Below are positions 45,841 through 54,115 of a stretch of 64,000 nt of DNA, piece after piece. How positions within the stretch are numbered: position 1 is the first letter of the stretch; each line of letters opens with the position of its first letter. Origin of the DNA: Novosphingobium sp. (GTDB lineage: Bacteria; Pseudomonadota; Alphaproteobacteria; Sphingomonadales; Sphingomonadaceae); contig JADJYM010000011.1 of assembly GCA_016719755.1 (NCBI GenBank), positions 248,001 to 312,000 on the forward strand. The letters are read 5' to 3'. The notes beneath the pieces were generated by a model, which was not told the DNA's origin, did no database searches, and saw nothing but the letters and a program-made list of their open reading frames with translations. The position numbers and the translations under genes are program-made.

Positions 45841-46664
45841 TTGCGGCGCGCCTTCTGGACGCGCAGCCGGGCGTGTTCGTGCGAGGCGCGCGGCGCTTCG
45901 TTCGACACGTCGCCTTTCAGCGTCTTGCGGAAGCGTTCGACCTCCACGGCGCGGATCTCCACCACTTGCCCGCGCGGCAGGTCGAGCAGTTCGAACGGGC
46001 CATAGCTGGTCCGCAGCAGGCGGCTGACCTGAAGCCCGAGGTGTTCCAGCACGCGGCGCACTTCGCGGTTCTTGCCTTCGGTCAGGGTCAGTTCGATCCA
46101 CTGGTTGCGCCCGGTGCGGCGTTCCATGTTGGCGTTGATCGAGCCGTAATGCATGCCCTCGATGGTCACGCCTTCGCTCAGTTCCTCCAGCTGTTCCTGG
46201 CTGATGTCGCCAAAGGTGCGGGCGCGGTAGGTGCGCGGGATGCCGCTGGAGGGCAGTTCCATCGCCCGCTTCAGCCCGCCGTCATTGGTCAGCAGCAGCA
46301 GCCCTTCGGTGTTGAGATCGAGCCGCCCGACCGGCATCACCCGGGGTGTGCCCGGCGGCAGGGCGTTGCGCAGCGCGGTGTAGATGGTCGGCCGTCCGGC
46401 GGGATCGCGCTCGGCAGTGATCAGGCCGGAAGGCTTGTGAAAGGCGAACAGCCGCGCGGCCTCGGGCGCTTTCACCGGCTTGCCGTCGACGCTCACGCCC
46501 CTCAGGCTGGTGAGCACGGTTGCGGGGGTGGTGACCACCTCCTCGCCGATCTTCACGCGGCCCTCGGCGATCATGCGTTCCACCTCGCGGCGGCTGGCGA
46601 TGCCGGCGCGGGCAAGCAGTTTGGCAATGCGGTCGCCCTCGCGGGGCTGGTCCTGGGATGTCAT
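45837..46664 (-). CDS. rluB: 23S rRNA pseudouridine synthase, RluB type
   Basis: Pseudouridylates 23S rRNA (U2605 in E. coli). The 275-residue protein has an N-terminal S4 RNA-binding domain (IAKLLARAGIASRREVERMIAEGRV) and the RsuA-type catalytic motif GRLDLNTEGLLLLTNDG near residue 115. EGKNREVRRVLEHLG near 190 is the second family motif. A basic tail ends the protein. RluB is favoured over RluF and RsuA by length and the SLRGVSVDGKPV segment. The stop overlaps the rsmD start by four bases. Confidence 0.92.
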   Translation of the reverse strand: MTSQDQPREGDRIAKLLARAGIASRREVERMIAEGRVKIGEEVVTTPATVLTSLRGVSVDGKPVKAPEAARLFAFHKPSGLITAERDPAGRPTIYTALRNALPPGTPRVMPVGRLDLNTEGLLLLTNDGGLKRAMELPSSGIPRTYRARTFGDISQEQLEELSEGVTIEGMHYGSINANMERRTGRNQWIELTLTEGKNREVRRVLEHLGLQVSRLLRTSYGPFELLDLPRGQVVEIRAVEVERFRKTLKGDVSNEAPRASHEHARLRVQKARRK

Positions 46665-46797
46665 GCCGGGGCCTTAGCCGCTTCGGCCGCTTTGCGAAAG
46701 CCGGGGCGGGGCGCGGCGGGCCCCAAGGTCTTTCCACAGGGACCTGTTTTTGAGCCGCGCAATGGCTAAGGTGCTGGGGAATCGGGCAGGAGCGGGA

Positions 46798-48462
46798 ATG
46801 ACGAGCGAAAATCCGGCACGGCAGGGCACGCTGCGGCTGCTCGCCGCAGCCTTTGCCAACCGCAAGACCGGGGTGATGCTGGTGCTGGGCATGGCGGCGG
46901 GCCTGCCCAATGTGCTGCTGCTGGGTTCGCTTTATGCCTGGCTGGGGGAGGCCGGGGTCAATCTGGAGACGATGGGCGTCTTCTCGCTGATTGGCCTGGC
47001 CTATGCGTTCAAGTTCCTGTGGTCGCCGGTGGTGGACCGGGTGCGCCTGCCGGGGCTGTGGCGGCTGGGACGGCGGCGCAGCTGGCTGGTGCCGATTCAG
47101 GCGCTGGTCGGGGCGGTGTTGATCGTCCTGTCGCGGCTCGATCCGCACGCCGCGCTGGGCTGGTTCTCGCTGCTGGCGGGGCTTGCCGCCTTTGCCGCCG
47201 CAACCCAGGACATCGCGATCGACGCCTGGCGCGTCGAAGTGGCTGACGAGGTGGCGACGCTCGATGTGCTGTCCGCGATCTACCAGCTGGGCTTTCGCCT
47301 GGCGACGCTGATGGGCGGGGCACTGGCGCTGGTGCTGGCGGCGCGGATCGGCTGGCCGGCCGTCTATCTCGCGCTGGGCAGCTTCATGCTGGTTGCCATG
47401 GTGGCCAGCTGGCTGGCGCCCGACACCCCGTTCGAGGAGCGCGACGACCATGAGCAGGCGCTGGCCGGTCTGCCGCCAAGGGTCCGCGCCGTCGCGCTGG
47501 GACTGGTCGGCGCGCTGTGGGGCTGGGCGCTGTTCAGCGTGATCTCGTTCATGGTGCACTCGCTGGGCGCGGAGCCCGGCGCGCGGCCAAGTTCGACCGA
47601 CTTTATCAAGGTGCAGGGGCCGCTGATCGTGATTGCCACGGTAATCCTGCCCGCGATCATCGCCGCCGTGATCGGCCACTGGCAGCGCTCCGGCCGGTTC
47701 GCTTCCGCAGGCGAAGCGGCGCCAGCGGCGCGGCCCAATCCGCTCGACCATGCCTATCGCGCGCTGATCGAGCCGCTGGGAGAGCTGGTTGGACGACTGG
47801 GCTGGGCGGCGATCCTCGTCTTCGGGATCATCCTGACCTACCGGCTGACCGATAGCGTATGGGGTCCGTTCGCCCTGCCGTTCTACCTGCAGGAACTGAA
47901 GTACACCAATGACGAGGTGGCCTTTGCCAGCAAGTTCTTCGGCGTGGGCATGACCATGGCCGGAATTGCGCTGGGGGCGGTCAGCTTCACGGTGATCGGG
48001 CGCATGGCAACGCTGGTCTTCGCGGCGGTCATTTCGGCGGCCAGCAACCTGCTCTATGCCGATCTGGCAACGGGCGGCGTGTGGCTTGATCGGTTCGGCC
48101 ATGCCAGCGGGTTCTACTGGCTGGCTGCCAATTTCGGCTCGGACGATCGTCTGTCACGTCTGCTGCTGGCGATCACGGGCGAGAATCTGGCCGGGGGCTT
48201 CGCGGGAGCCGCGTTTACCGCCTACCTCTCCTCGATCACCTCGCGCAGCCACGCGGCGGTGCAGTTCTCGCTGCTGGCCTCGCTGACCTTCCTGGTCGGA
48301 TCGCTGGGGCGCGCGGCCATCGGCGCGCAGATCGATGCCAACGGCTATGCCCCGGTGTTCTTCCTGACTGCGGCGCTGGGCACGATCGCCGTGGTGCTGA
48401 GCGCGCTGGAATGGGCGCGCCAGGCCCGTGCCGCGCGGCTCAGTCCGGAAACTCCCGGTTGA
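46798..48462 (+). CDS. ampG: AmpG-like muropeptide permease (MFS)
   Basis: A 554-residue transporter. The N-terminal half matches AmpG: GLPNVLLLGSLYAWLGEAGV, then GVFSLIGLAYAFKFLWSPVVDR, LGRRRSWL and ATQDIAIDAWRVEV. Twelve or more helices are seen, with extra hydrophilic loops near 250 and 310. AmpG imports anhydro-muropeptides made by lytic transglycosylases such as the one at 12769-14745, for recycling and beta-lactamase induction. The ATG at 46798 has AGGAG upstream. It converges on folC with a 23-bp overlap. Confidence 0.88.
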   Translation: MTSENPARQGTLRLLAAAFANRKTGVMLVLGMAAGLPNVLLLGSLYAWLGEAGVNLETMGVFSLIGLAYAFKFLWSPVVDRVRLPGLWRLGRRRSWLVPIQALVGAVLIVLSRLDPHAALGWFSLLAGLAAFAAATQDIAIDAWRVEVADEVATLDVLSAIYQLGFRLATLMGGALALVLAARIGWPAVYLALGSFMLVAMVASWLAPDTPFEERDDHEQALAGLPPRVRAVALGLVGALWGWALFSVISFMVHSLGAEPGARPSSTDFIKVQGPLIVIATVILPAIIAAVIGHWQRSGRFASAGEAAPAARPNPLDHAYRALIEPLGELVGRLGWAAILVFGIILTYRLTDSVWGPFALPFYLQELKYTNDEVAFASKFFGVGMTMAGIALGAVSFTVIGRMATLVFAAVISAASNLLYADLATGGVWLDRFGHASGFYWLAANFGSDDRLSRLLLAITGENLAGGFAGAAFTAYLSSITSRSHAAVQFSLLASLTFLVGSLGRAAIGAQIDANGYAPVFFLTAALGTIAVVLSALEWARQARAARLSPETPG

Positions 48463-49750
48463 GCCGCAGCACTTCGCCCGCAAGGTAAAGCGAGCCGCAG
48501 ATCAGCACATCGCCTTCGCCCGGCAGCGCCGCCAGAGCGGAAGGAACATCGGCGAAAGGCCGCACCGGCAGGCTGGTGAAGGGCGCGAAGTCCTGCGGCG
48601 CATGGGCCTCGTGTCCGGGCGCGGGGACAACCGACAGGCTGAGCAGGCGGCCCGCCAGCGGCGCAACGATGGCCGAGGGGTCCTTGCTGGCCAGCATTCC
48701 GGTGACGAGGTGGAGCGGCGGAGAGCTGGCGAAATACCGCGCAATCGCCAGCCCCGCATCGACATTGTGGCCGCCGTCCAGCCAGACCCGCCGCCCCGCC
48801 GCCAGCGCGGTCAGCGGACCTTCGCCCAACAATTGCAGCCGGGCGGGCCAGCGCGCGCTGCGGATGCCCTGCGCCATGGACTGCGGCGCAACATCCACCT
48901 GCGTCTGGTGCCGCAGCATGGCGACAGCCAGCGCGGCATTGTCAGCCTGATGACTGCCAGCCAGCGCGGGGAGGGGGAGGGCAAGCTCGCCCAGCCGGTC
49001 GCGATAGGCGATGCCGTCCGCGCCGATCCCGGCAAACCAGTCCAGCCCCCGAATCGCGGTGCGCGCGCCTGCCTTCATTGCCTGCTCGATGACCGTGCGG
49101 GTGACTTCGGTGGGATAGCCCTGCGTTACCAACGGAACCCCGGGGCGGGCGATTCCCGCCTTCTCGAACGCGATCCGGCACAGCGGCTCGGGCGGAACGC
49201 CCGCTTCGGGGGCGAGCAGGAACGCCTCATGGTCAATCCCCAGCGAGGCGATGCCGCAGGCGGCCTGCCCATCGAGCACATTGGTGGCATCGAAGCGCCC
49301 GCCAAGGCCGACCTCGATCACGCAGACATCGGCCGGAATGCGGTGGAAGGCCAGGAAGGTCGCCGCCGTGGTCACCTCGAAGAAGCTGGGGGCAAGGTCG
49401 TGGCCTGCGTCCAGCACCTCTTCAAGCAGATCGGCCAGCAGATCGTCGGAAATCAGCTTGCCCGCCACGCGAATCCGCTCGTTGTAGCGCACCAGATGCG
49501 GCTTGGTTGCGGCGTGGACGGTCAGCCCCTGCGCTTCCAGCATGGCGCGCAGGTAAGCGCAGGTCGATCCCTTGCCGTTGGTTCCGGCAACGTGGAACAC
49601 CGGGGGCAGCGCCGTTTGCGGATTGCCCAGCCGGGCGAGCAGCGCGTGGATCGTCTCCAGCCCGATCCGCCCCTGCGGCAGGCTCAGCGCGCCCAGCCGG
49701 TCCAGCTGCGCCTGGACGCGGGGGTTGTCGGAAATGGCGAAGTCTTTCAC
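48440..49750 (-). CDS. folC: Bifunctional folylpolyglutamate/dihydrofolate synthase
   Basis: Adds glutamate to dihydropteroate and to folates. The 436-residue protein from a GTG start (VKDFAISDNP) has HVAGTNGKGSTCAYLRAML near residue 45 (P loop of the Mur-ligase fold), VIEVGLGGRFDATNV near 135, HQADNAALA near 265, and LDGGHNVDAGLAI near 320. The length is complete. The GTG start is preferred because upstream in-frame sequence is repeat-derived. It is the last gene of the trp-accD-folC run on the minus strand. Confidence 0.94.
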   Translation of the reverse strand: MKDFAISDNPRVQAQLDRLGALSLPQGRIGLETIHALLARLGNPQTALPPVFHVAGTNGKGSTCAYLRAMLEAQGLTVHAATKPHLVRYNERIRVAGKLISDDLLADLLEEVLDAGHDLAPSFFEVTTAATFLAFHRIPADVCVIEVGLGGRFDATNVLDGQAACGIASLGIDHEAFLLAPEAGVPPEPLCRIAFEKAGIARPGVPLVTQGYPTEVTRTVIEQAMKAGARTAIRGLDWFAGIGADGIAYRDRLGELALPLPALAGSHQADNAALAVAMLRHQTQVDVAPQSMAQGIRSARWPARLQLLGEGPLTALAAGRRVWLDGGHNVDAGLAIARYFASSPPLHLVTGMLASKDPSAIVAPLAGRLLSLSVVPAPGHEAHAPQDFAPFTSLPVRPFADVPSALAALPGEGDVLICGSLYLAGEVLRLNREFPD

Positions 49751-49757
49751 TGGAAAG

Positions 49758-49852
49758 CCCCTTCCGCTTGCGGGAGGGGCGTGGGGAGGGCCGGTTACAG
49801 GCCGCTCCGTAAACATTCCCTCCCCCGGCCCCTCCCGCGGGCGGGAAGGGGG
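49758..49852. repeat. Inverted pair of palindromic REP-like units (no cargo)
   Basis: Units at 49758-49790 and 49818-49852 face each other with 27 bp between. Each is a hairpin (arms CCCTTCCGC / GCGGGAGGG and the mirror form) followed by a G-rich (or C-rich) tail. Same plan as at 6955-7040 and around DUF559. It fills most of the accD-folC gap; it may read as a hairpin in the transcript without blocking it. Confidence 0.7.
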
Positions 49853-49884
49853 AAGAATGTCGCCGGCTTGCGCCGGCGTGGTTG

Positions 49885-50736
49885 CTATGCCGCTGCCTTT
49901 GCCGCGCCAAGGTAATCCAGCACGGAGGCCAGCTTTGCCTTCAGGTCGCGGCGGTGGACCACCATGTCGATCATGCCGTGTTCCAGCAGGTATTCGGCGC
50001 GCTGGAAACCTTCGGGCAGCTTTTCGCGGATCGTGTCCTGGATCACGCGCTGGCCGGCAAAGCCGATCAGGCAGCCCGGCTCGGCAATCTGGACATCGCC
50101 CAGCATGGCATAGCTGGCGGTGACGCCGCCGGTGGTGGGGTCGGTCAGCACGACGATATAGGGCAGCCCCGCCTGAGCCAGACGGCGCACCGCGACCGTG
50201 GTCTTGGGCATCTGCATCAGGCTGAGGATGCCTTCCTGCATCCGCGCGCCCCCGGCGGCGGTGCAGATCACATAGGCGCACTTTTCTTTCAGCGCGCGGT
50301 CGGCCCCGGCAACGAAGGCCGCGCCCACCGCCATGCCCATCGATCCGCCCATGAAGGCAAAGTCCTGCACCCCCAGCACACACTTCTGCCCGTCAATCGC
50401 GCCCAGCGCGTTGGTCAGCGCATCGGGGTGCGGATTGGCGGCGCGCGCGGCCTTCAGCCGGTCCGGATACTTCTTCGAATCGCGGAACTTCAGCGGGTCT
50501 TCCTTGACCTTGGGCGCGTCGAGAATGGTGAAGCCCGGATCGAGCAGCTGCGCCAGCCGCGCATCGGCCCCGATCCGCCCGTGATGTTCACAGCGCGGGC
50601 AGACCGAGAGGTTTTCCTCATACTCGCGCGTGAACAGCATTTCCTTGCACGAAGGACAGCTGATCCACAGGTTGTCGGGGGTGTCCCGCTTCTGCGTGAA
50701 GGGAAGCGAATTGCGAACGCGGTTGAGCCAGCTCAT
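49885..50736 (-). CDS. accD: Acetyl-CoA carboxylase carboxyltransferase, beta subunit
   Basis: With AccA transfers carboxyl from biotin to acetyl-CoA, the first step of fatty acid synthesis. The 283-residue protein has the N-terminal zinc ribbon (CPSCKEMLF near residue 28 and CPRCEHHGR near 47) and the crotonase-like carboxyltransferase core with [17 protein letters not shown] near 160, and [18 protein letters not shown]. It lies between folC and trpA, the frequent alphaproteobacterial order. Confidence 0.96.
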   Translation of the reverse strand: MSWLNRVRNSLPFTQKRDTPDNLWISCPSCKEMLFTREYEENLSVCPRCEHHGRIGADARLAQLLDPGFTILDAPKVKEDPLKFRDSKKYPDRLKAARAANPHPDALTNALGAIDGQKCVLGVQDFAFMGGSMGMAVGAAFVAGADRALKEKCAYVICTAAGGARMQEGILSLMQMPKTTVAVRRLAQAGLPYIVVLTDPTTGGVTASYAMLGDVQIAEPGCLIGFAGQRVIQDTIREKLPEGFQRAEYLLEHGMIDMVVHRRDLKAKLASVLDYLGAAKAAA

Positions 50737-50814
50737 GGAGAAGCCTTTAGCGAAGTCTGGCCGGGATTAAAGCCCTTGCCGTGCCGACCACGCTCGTCAT
50801 TCCCACAACATCAT

Positions 50815-50898
50815 CGTCATTGCGCGCAAAGCGAAGCAATCCGGGGCGCCGTGCGGGACGCTCCGGATTGGTTTGTTGCTTCGCTCCTCGCCATGACG
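50815..50898. repeat. Long imperfect palindrome between accD and trpA
   Basis: CGTCATTGCGCGCAAAGCGA reads outward to a mirrored form ending in CATGACG. Inside it, GCGAAGCAA / TTGCTTCGC (9 bp) and AATCCGG / CCGGATT (7 bp) are perfect. A related half copy lies at about 902-931 near rluE. This is a common sphingomonad intergenic palindrome. It fills much of the 180-bp accD-trpA gap. Confidence 0.7.
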
Positions 50899-50916
50899 AG
50901 GGCCGGGTTGCTGGTC

Positions 50917-51708
50917 TTACCGGGGCCGTGCCGAATGCACCGCATCGGCCAGCGCGCGGGTGAGGTCGCGCACCGGGCCGGCGGCGTCCGTGCCGTGCTG
51001 GCCAACCAGATCGACCAGCGCCGAGCCGACTACCACCCCGTCCGCGACCTTGGCGATGGCCGCCGCCTGCTCGGGCGTGCGCACGCCAAAGCCGACCGCG
51101 ACGGGAATCGTCGCCTTGGCTTTCAGCCGCGCCACCGCATCCTCGATGCTGGACTGCGCGGCCTGCTGCATGCCGGTGATCCCCGCGACCGAAACGTAGT
51201 AGAGAAAGCCGGACGACCCCTCCAGCACGGCGGGCAGGCGCGCTGCATCGGTGGTGGGGGTGGCCAGGCGGATCAGGGCAACGCCCGCCGCGCGCAGCGC
51301 CGGGCCAAGCTCCGGGTCTTCCTCGGGCGGGATGTCGACGCAGATCACCCCGTCCACGCCCGCCTTGGCGCATTCGGCAGCGAACCATTCGGAGCCGCGA
51401 ATCGTCATCGGGTTGGCATAGCCCATCAGCACCAGCGGCACCTCCGGGTGGCGGGCGCGGAAATCGGCGGCGATGCGCAGCAGATCGGCGGTCTTGGTGC
51501 CCGCTTCCAGCGCGCGGATGTTGGCGTTCTGGATCGCCGGGCCATCGGCCATCGGATCGGTAAAGGGCATCCCCAGCTCGATCACGTCCGCGCCGCCTTC
51601 GACCAGCGCGTCGAGGATCGCAGGGGTAGCGTCGGGCGTGGGATCGCCGCCGGTGACGAAAGTGACGAGGGCCGGGCCCCTGGCAAACGCGCGCTCGAAG
51701 CGGGTCAT
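50917..51708 (-). CDS. trpA: Tryptophan synthase alpha chain
   Basis: Splits indole-3-glycerol phosphate to indole and glyceraldehyde 3-phosphate; indole tunnels to the beta chain. The 263-residue TIM barrel has ELGMPFTDPMADGPAIQ near residue 43 with the catalytic Glu and Asp, and YYVSVAGITG near 168. The reading frame is complete. Its ribosome binding site, GGGGAGAGGG, belongs to a palindromic repeat that ends 4 bases from the ATG. A second frame in the same strand runs through the whole gene from the DUF559 gene. Confidence 0.96.
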   Translation of the reverse strand: MTRFERAFARGPALVTFVTGGDPTPDATPAILDALVEGGADVIELGMPFTDPMADGPAIQNANIRALEAGTKTADLLRIAADFRARHPEVPLVLMGYANPMTIRGSEWFAAECAKAGVDGVICVDIPPEEDPELGPALRAAGVALIRLATPTTDAARLPAVLEGSSGFLYYVSVAGITGMQQAAQSSIEDAVARLKAKATIPVAVGFGVRTPEQAAAIAKVADGVVVGSALVDLVGQHGTDAAGPVRDLTRALADAVHSARPR

Positions 51709-51712
51709 ACTG

Positions 51713-51749
51713 CCCTCTCCCCTTCAGGGGAGAGGGTTGGGAGAGGGGG
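51713..51749. repeat. Palindromic repeat, left flank of the DUF559 cassette
   Basis: CCCTCTCCCC-TTCA-GGGGAGAGGG hairpin followed by TTGGGAGAGGGGG. It lies directly upstream of trpA (4 bp from the ATG) and is the reverse complement of the unit at 52095-52131, with a few differences. The pair encloses the DUF559 gene. Confidence 0.85.
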
Positions 51750-52093
51750 CGCATCGCCGCAATGACCTCAGCCAGATTCATCAACACACCTTCCAGGTTC
51801 TGCATAACATCAACATTCGAATACCGGATCACGCGATAGCCTTGCGCTTCGAGAAAGCGAGTCCGGACTGCATCGCGCCGATCATCCGCATCATGCGTAT
51901 CGCCATCGATTTCGATCACCACCCTTGGCTCGTTAGCCGCGAAATCGGCGATATAGTGGCCGATCACCTTCTGGCGGCGGAACTTTATGCCCTGGAACCG
52001 TTCGGCGCGCAGTTGCAACCACATCCGTGCTTCAGGCTCGGGCATCTGCTTGCGGTTGGCGCGGGCATGGCCTGTCAATTCCGGGTCGCGCAT
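51749..52093 (-). CDS. DUF559 (VSR-like) endonuclease-fold protein, no own stop codon
   Basis: A gene of the DUF559 family, PD-(D/E)xK-like and related to very-short-patch-repair nucleases. The first 115 codons are the whole domain: PEARMWLQLRAERFQGIKFRRQ, then GHYIADF and VVIEIDGDTH (catalytic Asp and Glu-x-Asp), then YRVIRYSNVDVMQNLEGVL. Beyond residue 115 the frame enters the palindromic repeat (reading PLSQPSPLKGRG) and stays open through trpA in another frame to 50747. The true end is therefore unclear. The ATG follows the right repeat directly, and GGGAG of that repeat is its ribosome binding site. Function is not established; such genes often occur as solitary inserts. Confidence 0.7.
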
Positions 52094-52094
52094 T

Positions 52095-52131
52095 CCCCCT
52101 CTCCCAACCCCTTCCCCTCAAGGGGAGAGGG
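52095..52131. repeat. Palindromic repeat, right flank of the DUF559 cassette
   Basis: Inverted copy of the unit at 51713-51749. It ends 4 bp from the trpB stop codon and begins 1 bp from the DUF559 ATG. The two flanks and the gene therefore occupy the whole trpB-trpA gap. Confidence 0.85.
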
Positions 52132-52135
52132 CCTT

Positions 52136-53344
52136 TTACAGCGTCACCCCAAGATGCCCGGCGACCGAGAAGATGTCCTTGTCGCCGCGCCCGCACAGGT
52201 TGACGAGCACGATCTGGTCCTTGTCCATGGTCGGGGCGACCTTGGCCACGGCGGCGATGGCGTGGCTGGGTTCCAGAGCGGGGATGATGCCTTCGGTGCG
52301 GCATAGCAGCTGGAAGGCTTCCAGAGCCTCGTCGTCGGTCACGCTGGTGTAGTCCACCCGGCCGACGTCGCGCAGCCAGGCGTGTTCCGGGCCGATCCCC
52401 GGATAGTCGAGCCCGGCGCTGATCGAGTGGCCCTCGATGATCTGGCCGTCGTCGTCCTGCAGCAGGTAGGTCTTGTTGCCGTGAAGGATGCCGGGGCGTC
52501 CTCCGGCAAGCGAAGCGGCGTGGTCCTTGTCAAGGCCATAGCCCGCCGCCTCGACGCCAAGCATCCTGACCGACGGGTCATCAAGGAACGGATGGAACAG
52601 GCCGATGGCGTTGCTGCCGCCGCCGATCGCCGCGACCAGCAGGTCGGGCAGGCGGCCGGTGCGCTTCAGCATCTGTTCGCGCGCTTCCTTGCCGATCACG
52701 CTCTGGAAATCGCGGACCAGTTCCGGATAGGGGTGCGGACCGGCGGCGGTGCCGATGATGTAGAAGGTGTCGTGGACATTGGCGACCCAGTCGCGCAGCG
52801 CCTCGTTCATCGCGTCCTTCAGCGTGGCGGCGCCAGCGGTGACGGGCACGACTTCCGCGCCCAGCAGCTTCATGCGGAACACGTTGGGGGCCTGGCGGGC
52901 CACGTCGGTCGCGCCCATGAACACGGTGCAGGGCAGGCCGAAGCGCGCGCAGACGGTGGCCGTCGCCACCCCGTGCTGACCCGCGCCGGTTTCGGCGATG
53001 ATCCGGGTCTTGCCCATGCGGATCGCCAGCAGGATCTGGCCGATGCAATTGTTGATCTTGTGCGCGCCGGTATGGTTCAGCTCATCGCGTTTGAACCACA
53101 CCTGTGCGCCGCCCAGAGCCTCGGTGAGCCGTGGTGCGAAATACAGCGGGCTGGGGCGGCCGACATAGTGTTCCAGCAGGTCGTCGAACTCTGCCTTGAA
53201 TGCCGGATCGGCCTTGGCGGCGGTATATTCCCGCTCAAGGTCGAGGATCAGCGGCATCAGCGTTTCCGCGACATAGCGGCCGCCGAACTGGCCGAAATGC
53301 CCGCGCTCGTCGGGCTGGGTGCGATAGGAATTGGCTGCGGTCAT
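52136..53344 (-). CDS. trpB: Tryptophan synthase beta chain
   Basis: PLP enzyme that joins indole and serine to give tryptophan. The 402-residue protein from [15 protein letters not shown] shows [10 protein letters not shown] near residue 22, the PLP lysine in [11 protein letters not shown] near residue 90, the phosphate loop GGGSNAIG near 237, and [12 protein letters not shown] near 113. Upstream in-frame ATGs are less likely. Between this gene and trpF lies a plus-strand outer-membrane gene, so the trp cluster is interrupted here. Confidence 0.97.
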   Translation of the reverse strand: MTAANSYRTQPDERGHFGQFGGRYVAETLMPLILDLEREYTAAKADPAFKAEFDDLLEHYVGRPSPLYFAPRLTEALGGAQVWFKRDELNHTGAHKINNCIGQILLAIRMGKTRIIAETGAGQHGVATATVCARFGLPCTVFMGATDVARQAPNVFRMKLLGAEVVPVTAGAATLKDAMNEALRDWVANVHDTFYIIGTAAGPHPYPELVRDFQSVIGKEAREQMLKRTGRLPDLLVAAIGGGSNAIGLFHPFLDDPSVRMLGVEAAGYGLDKDHAASLAGGRPGILHGNKTYLLQDDDGQIIEGHSISAGLDYPGIGPEHAWLRDVGRVDYTSVTDDEALEAFQLLCRTEGIIPALEPSHAIAAVAKVAPTMDKDQIVLVNLCGRGDKDIFSVAGHLGVTL

Positions 53345-53456
53345 GGGGCTGGCGATTGGCAGAGCGGGGCGGCGAAGTCCAGCCTTTCGGCCCGCGTTGC
53401 GGACCTGGCGCCATGCCCGAAAGGGCAGGAAGTACTTAGGGTGCGAAAGATAGTGA

Positions 53457-53468
53457 TGCACATGTGCA
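53457..53468. promoter_or_regulatory. Perfect palindrome TGCACATGTGCA in the trpB-omp divergent region
   Basis: A 12-bp perfect palindrome 113 bp upstream of trpB and 130 bp upstream of the outer-membrane gene. Beside it, TGTTC and GAACA form an inverted repeat about 18 bp apart. Either could be an operator of the divergent genes. No regulator can be assigned. Confidence 0.35.
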
Positions 53469-53597
53469 ACACTGTTCCGGCGCAATGCAATTTCTGAACA
53501 GGCGGTTCATTTACCCGCAAGCCGGCTTTCCCTACCTGCGCCTCAGCCCAAGACCTGGGCATGCATGAAATACGGAATGGAATCCAAGGAGTTTCCC

Positions 53598-54059
53598 ATG
53601 AAGAAGATCGTTCTCTCGCTGCTCGCCTCGCTGGCGGTTGCCACTCCCGCGCTGGCCAATGAAGCGCGGATCGAAGGCCGTGGCGGCGTATTCTGGGGCG
53701 ACGGATATACCCAGGACGTCTACGGCGTTGCGATGGGCTATGACTTTGACCTGGGCACCAGCGCGTTCGCTGGCGTCGAGGTTTCGGGCGACAAGGTCGC
53801 TGACACCGGCACCAAGGTTGCCTGGGGCTTCACCGGCCGCGCCGGCGCCAAGCTGGGCGAAGCCAGCAAGGTCTACCTCAACGGCGGCTACACCACCGAA
53901 CCCTGCGATGTGTGCGACGGTTCGTGGCACGCTGGCGCTGGCGTCCAGCAGGGCTTTGGCCAGAACCTTTATGGCAAGGTCGAATACCGCCACTACTTCA
54001 CCCAGAACAACAACCCCGACGCGAATGCGGTGATGGTTGGCCTGGGCGTCCGCTTCTAA
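53598..54059 (+). CDS. Small outer-membrane beta-barrel protein (153 aa)
   Basis: Signal peptide MKKIVLSLLASLAVATPALA is cut after ALA. The mature part alternates hydrophobic and polar residues: YGVAMGYDFDLG, AFAGVEVSGDKV, AWGFTGRAGAKL, LYGKVEYRHYF, ending in ANAVMVGLGVRF, whose terminal Phe is the outer-membrane-protein signature. About eight strands fit an OmpA/opacity-type barrel. A CDVC pair near residue 107 may form a disulfide. AAGGA lies 9 bases before the ATG. It is the only plus-strand gene inside the trp cluster. Confidence 0.75.
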   Translation: MKKIVLSLLASLAVATPALANEARIEGRGGVFWGDGYTQDVYGVAMGYDFDLGTSAFAGVEVSGDKVADTGTKVAWGFTGRAGAKLGEASKVYLNGGYTTEPCDVCDGSWHAGAGVQQGFGQNLYGKVEYRHYFTQNNNPDANAVMVGLGVRF

Positions 54060-54086
54060 GCGGCACTACCGATCATTTTCGGGAAA

Positions 54087-54114
54087 GGGCGGTCCGGAAA
54101 CGGGCCGCCCTTTT
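54087..54114 (+). terminator. Intrinsic terminator of the outer-membrane gene
   Basis: GGGCGG-TCC / GGG-CCGCCC stem with a GAAA-type loop, then TTTT. It starts 28 bp after the stop codon and also lies 2 bp past the end of the converging trpF, so it may serve both. Confidence 0.8.
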
Positions 54115-54115
54115 G

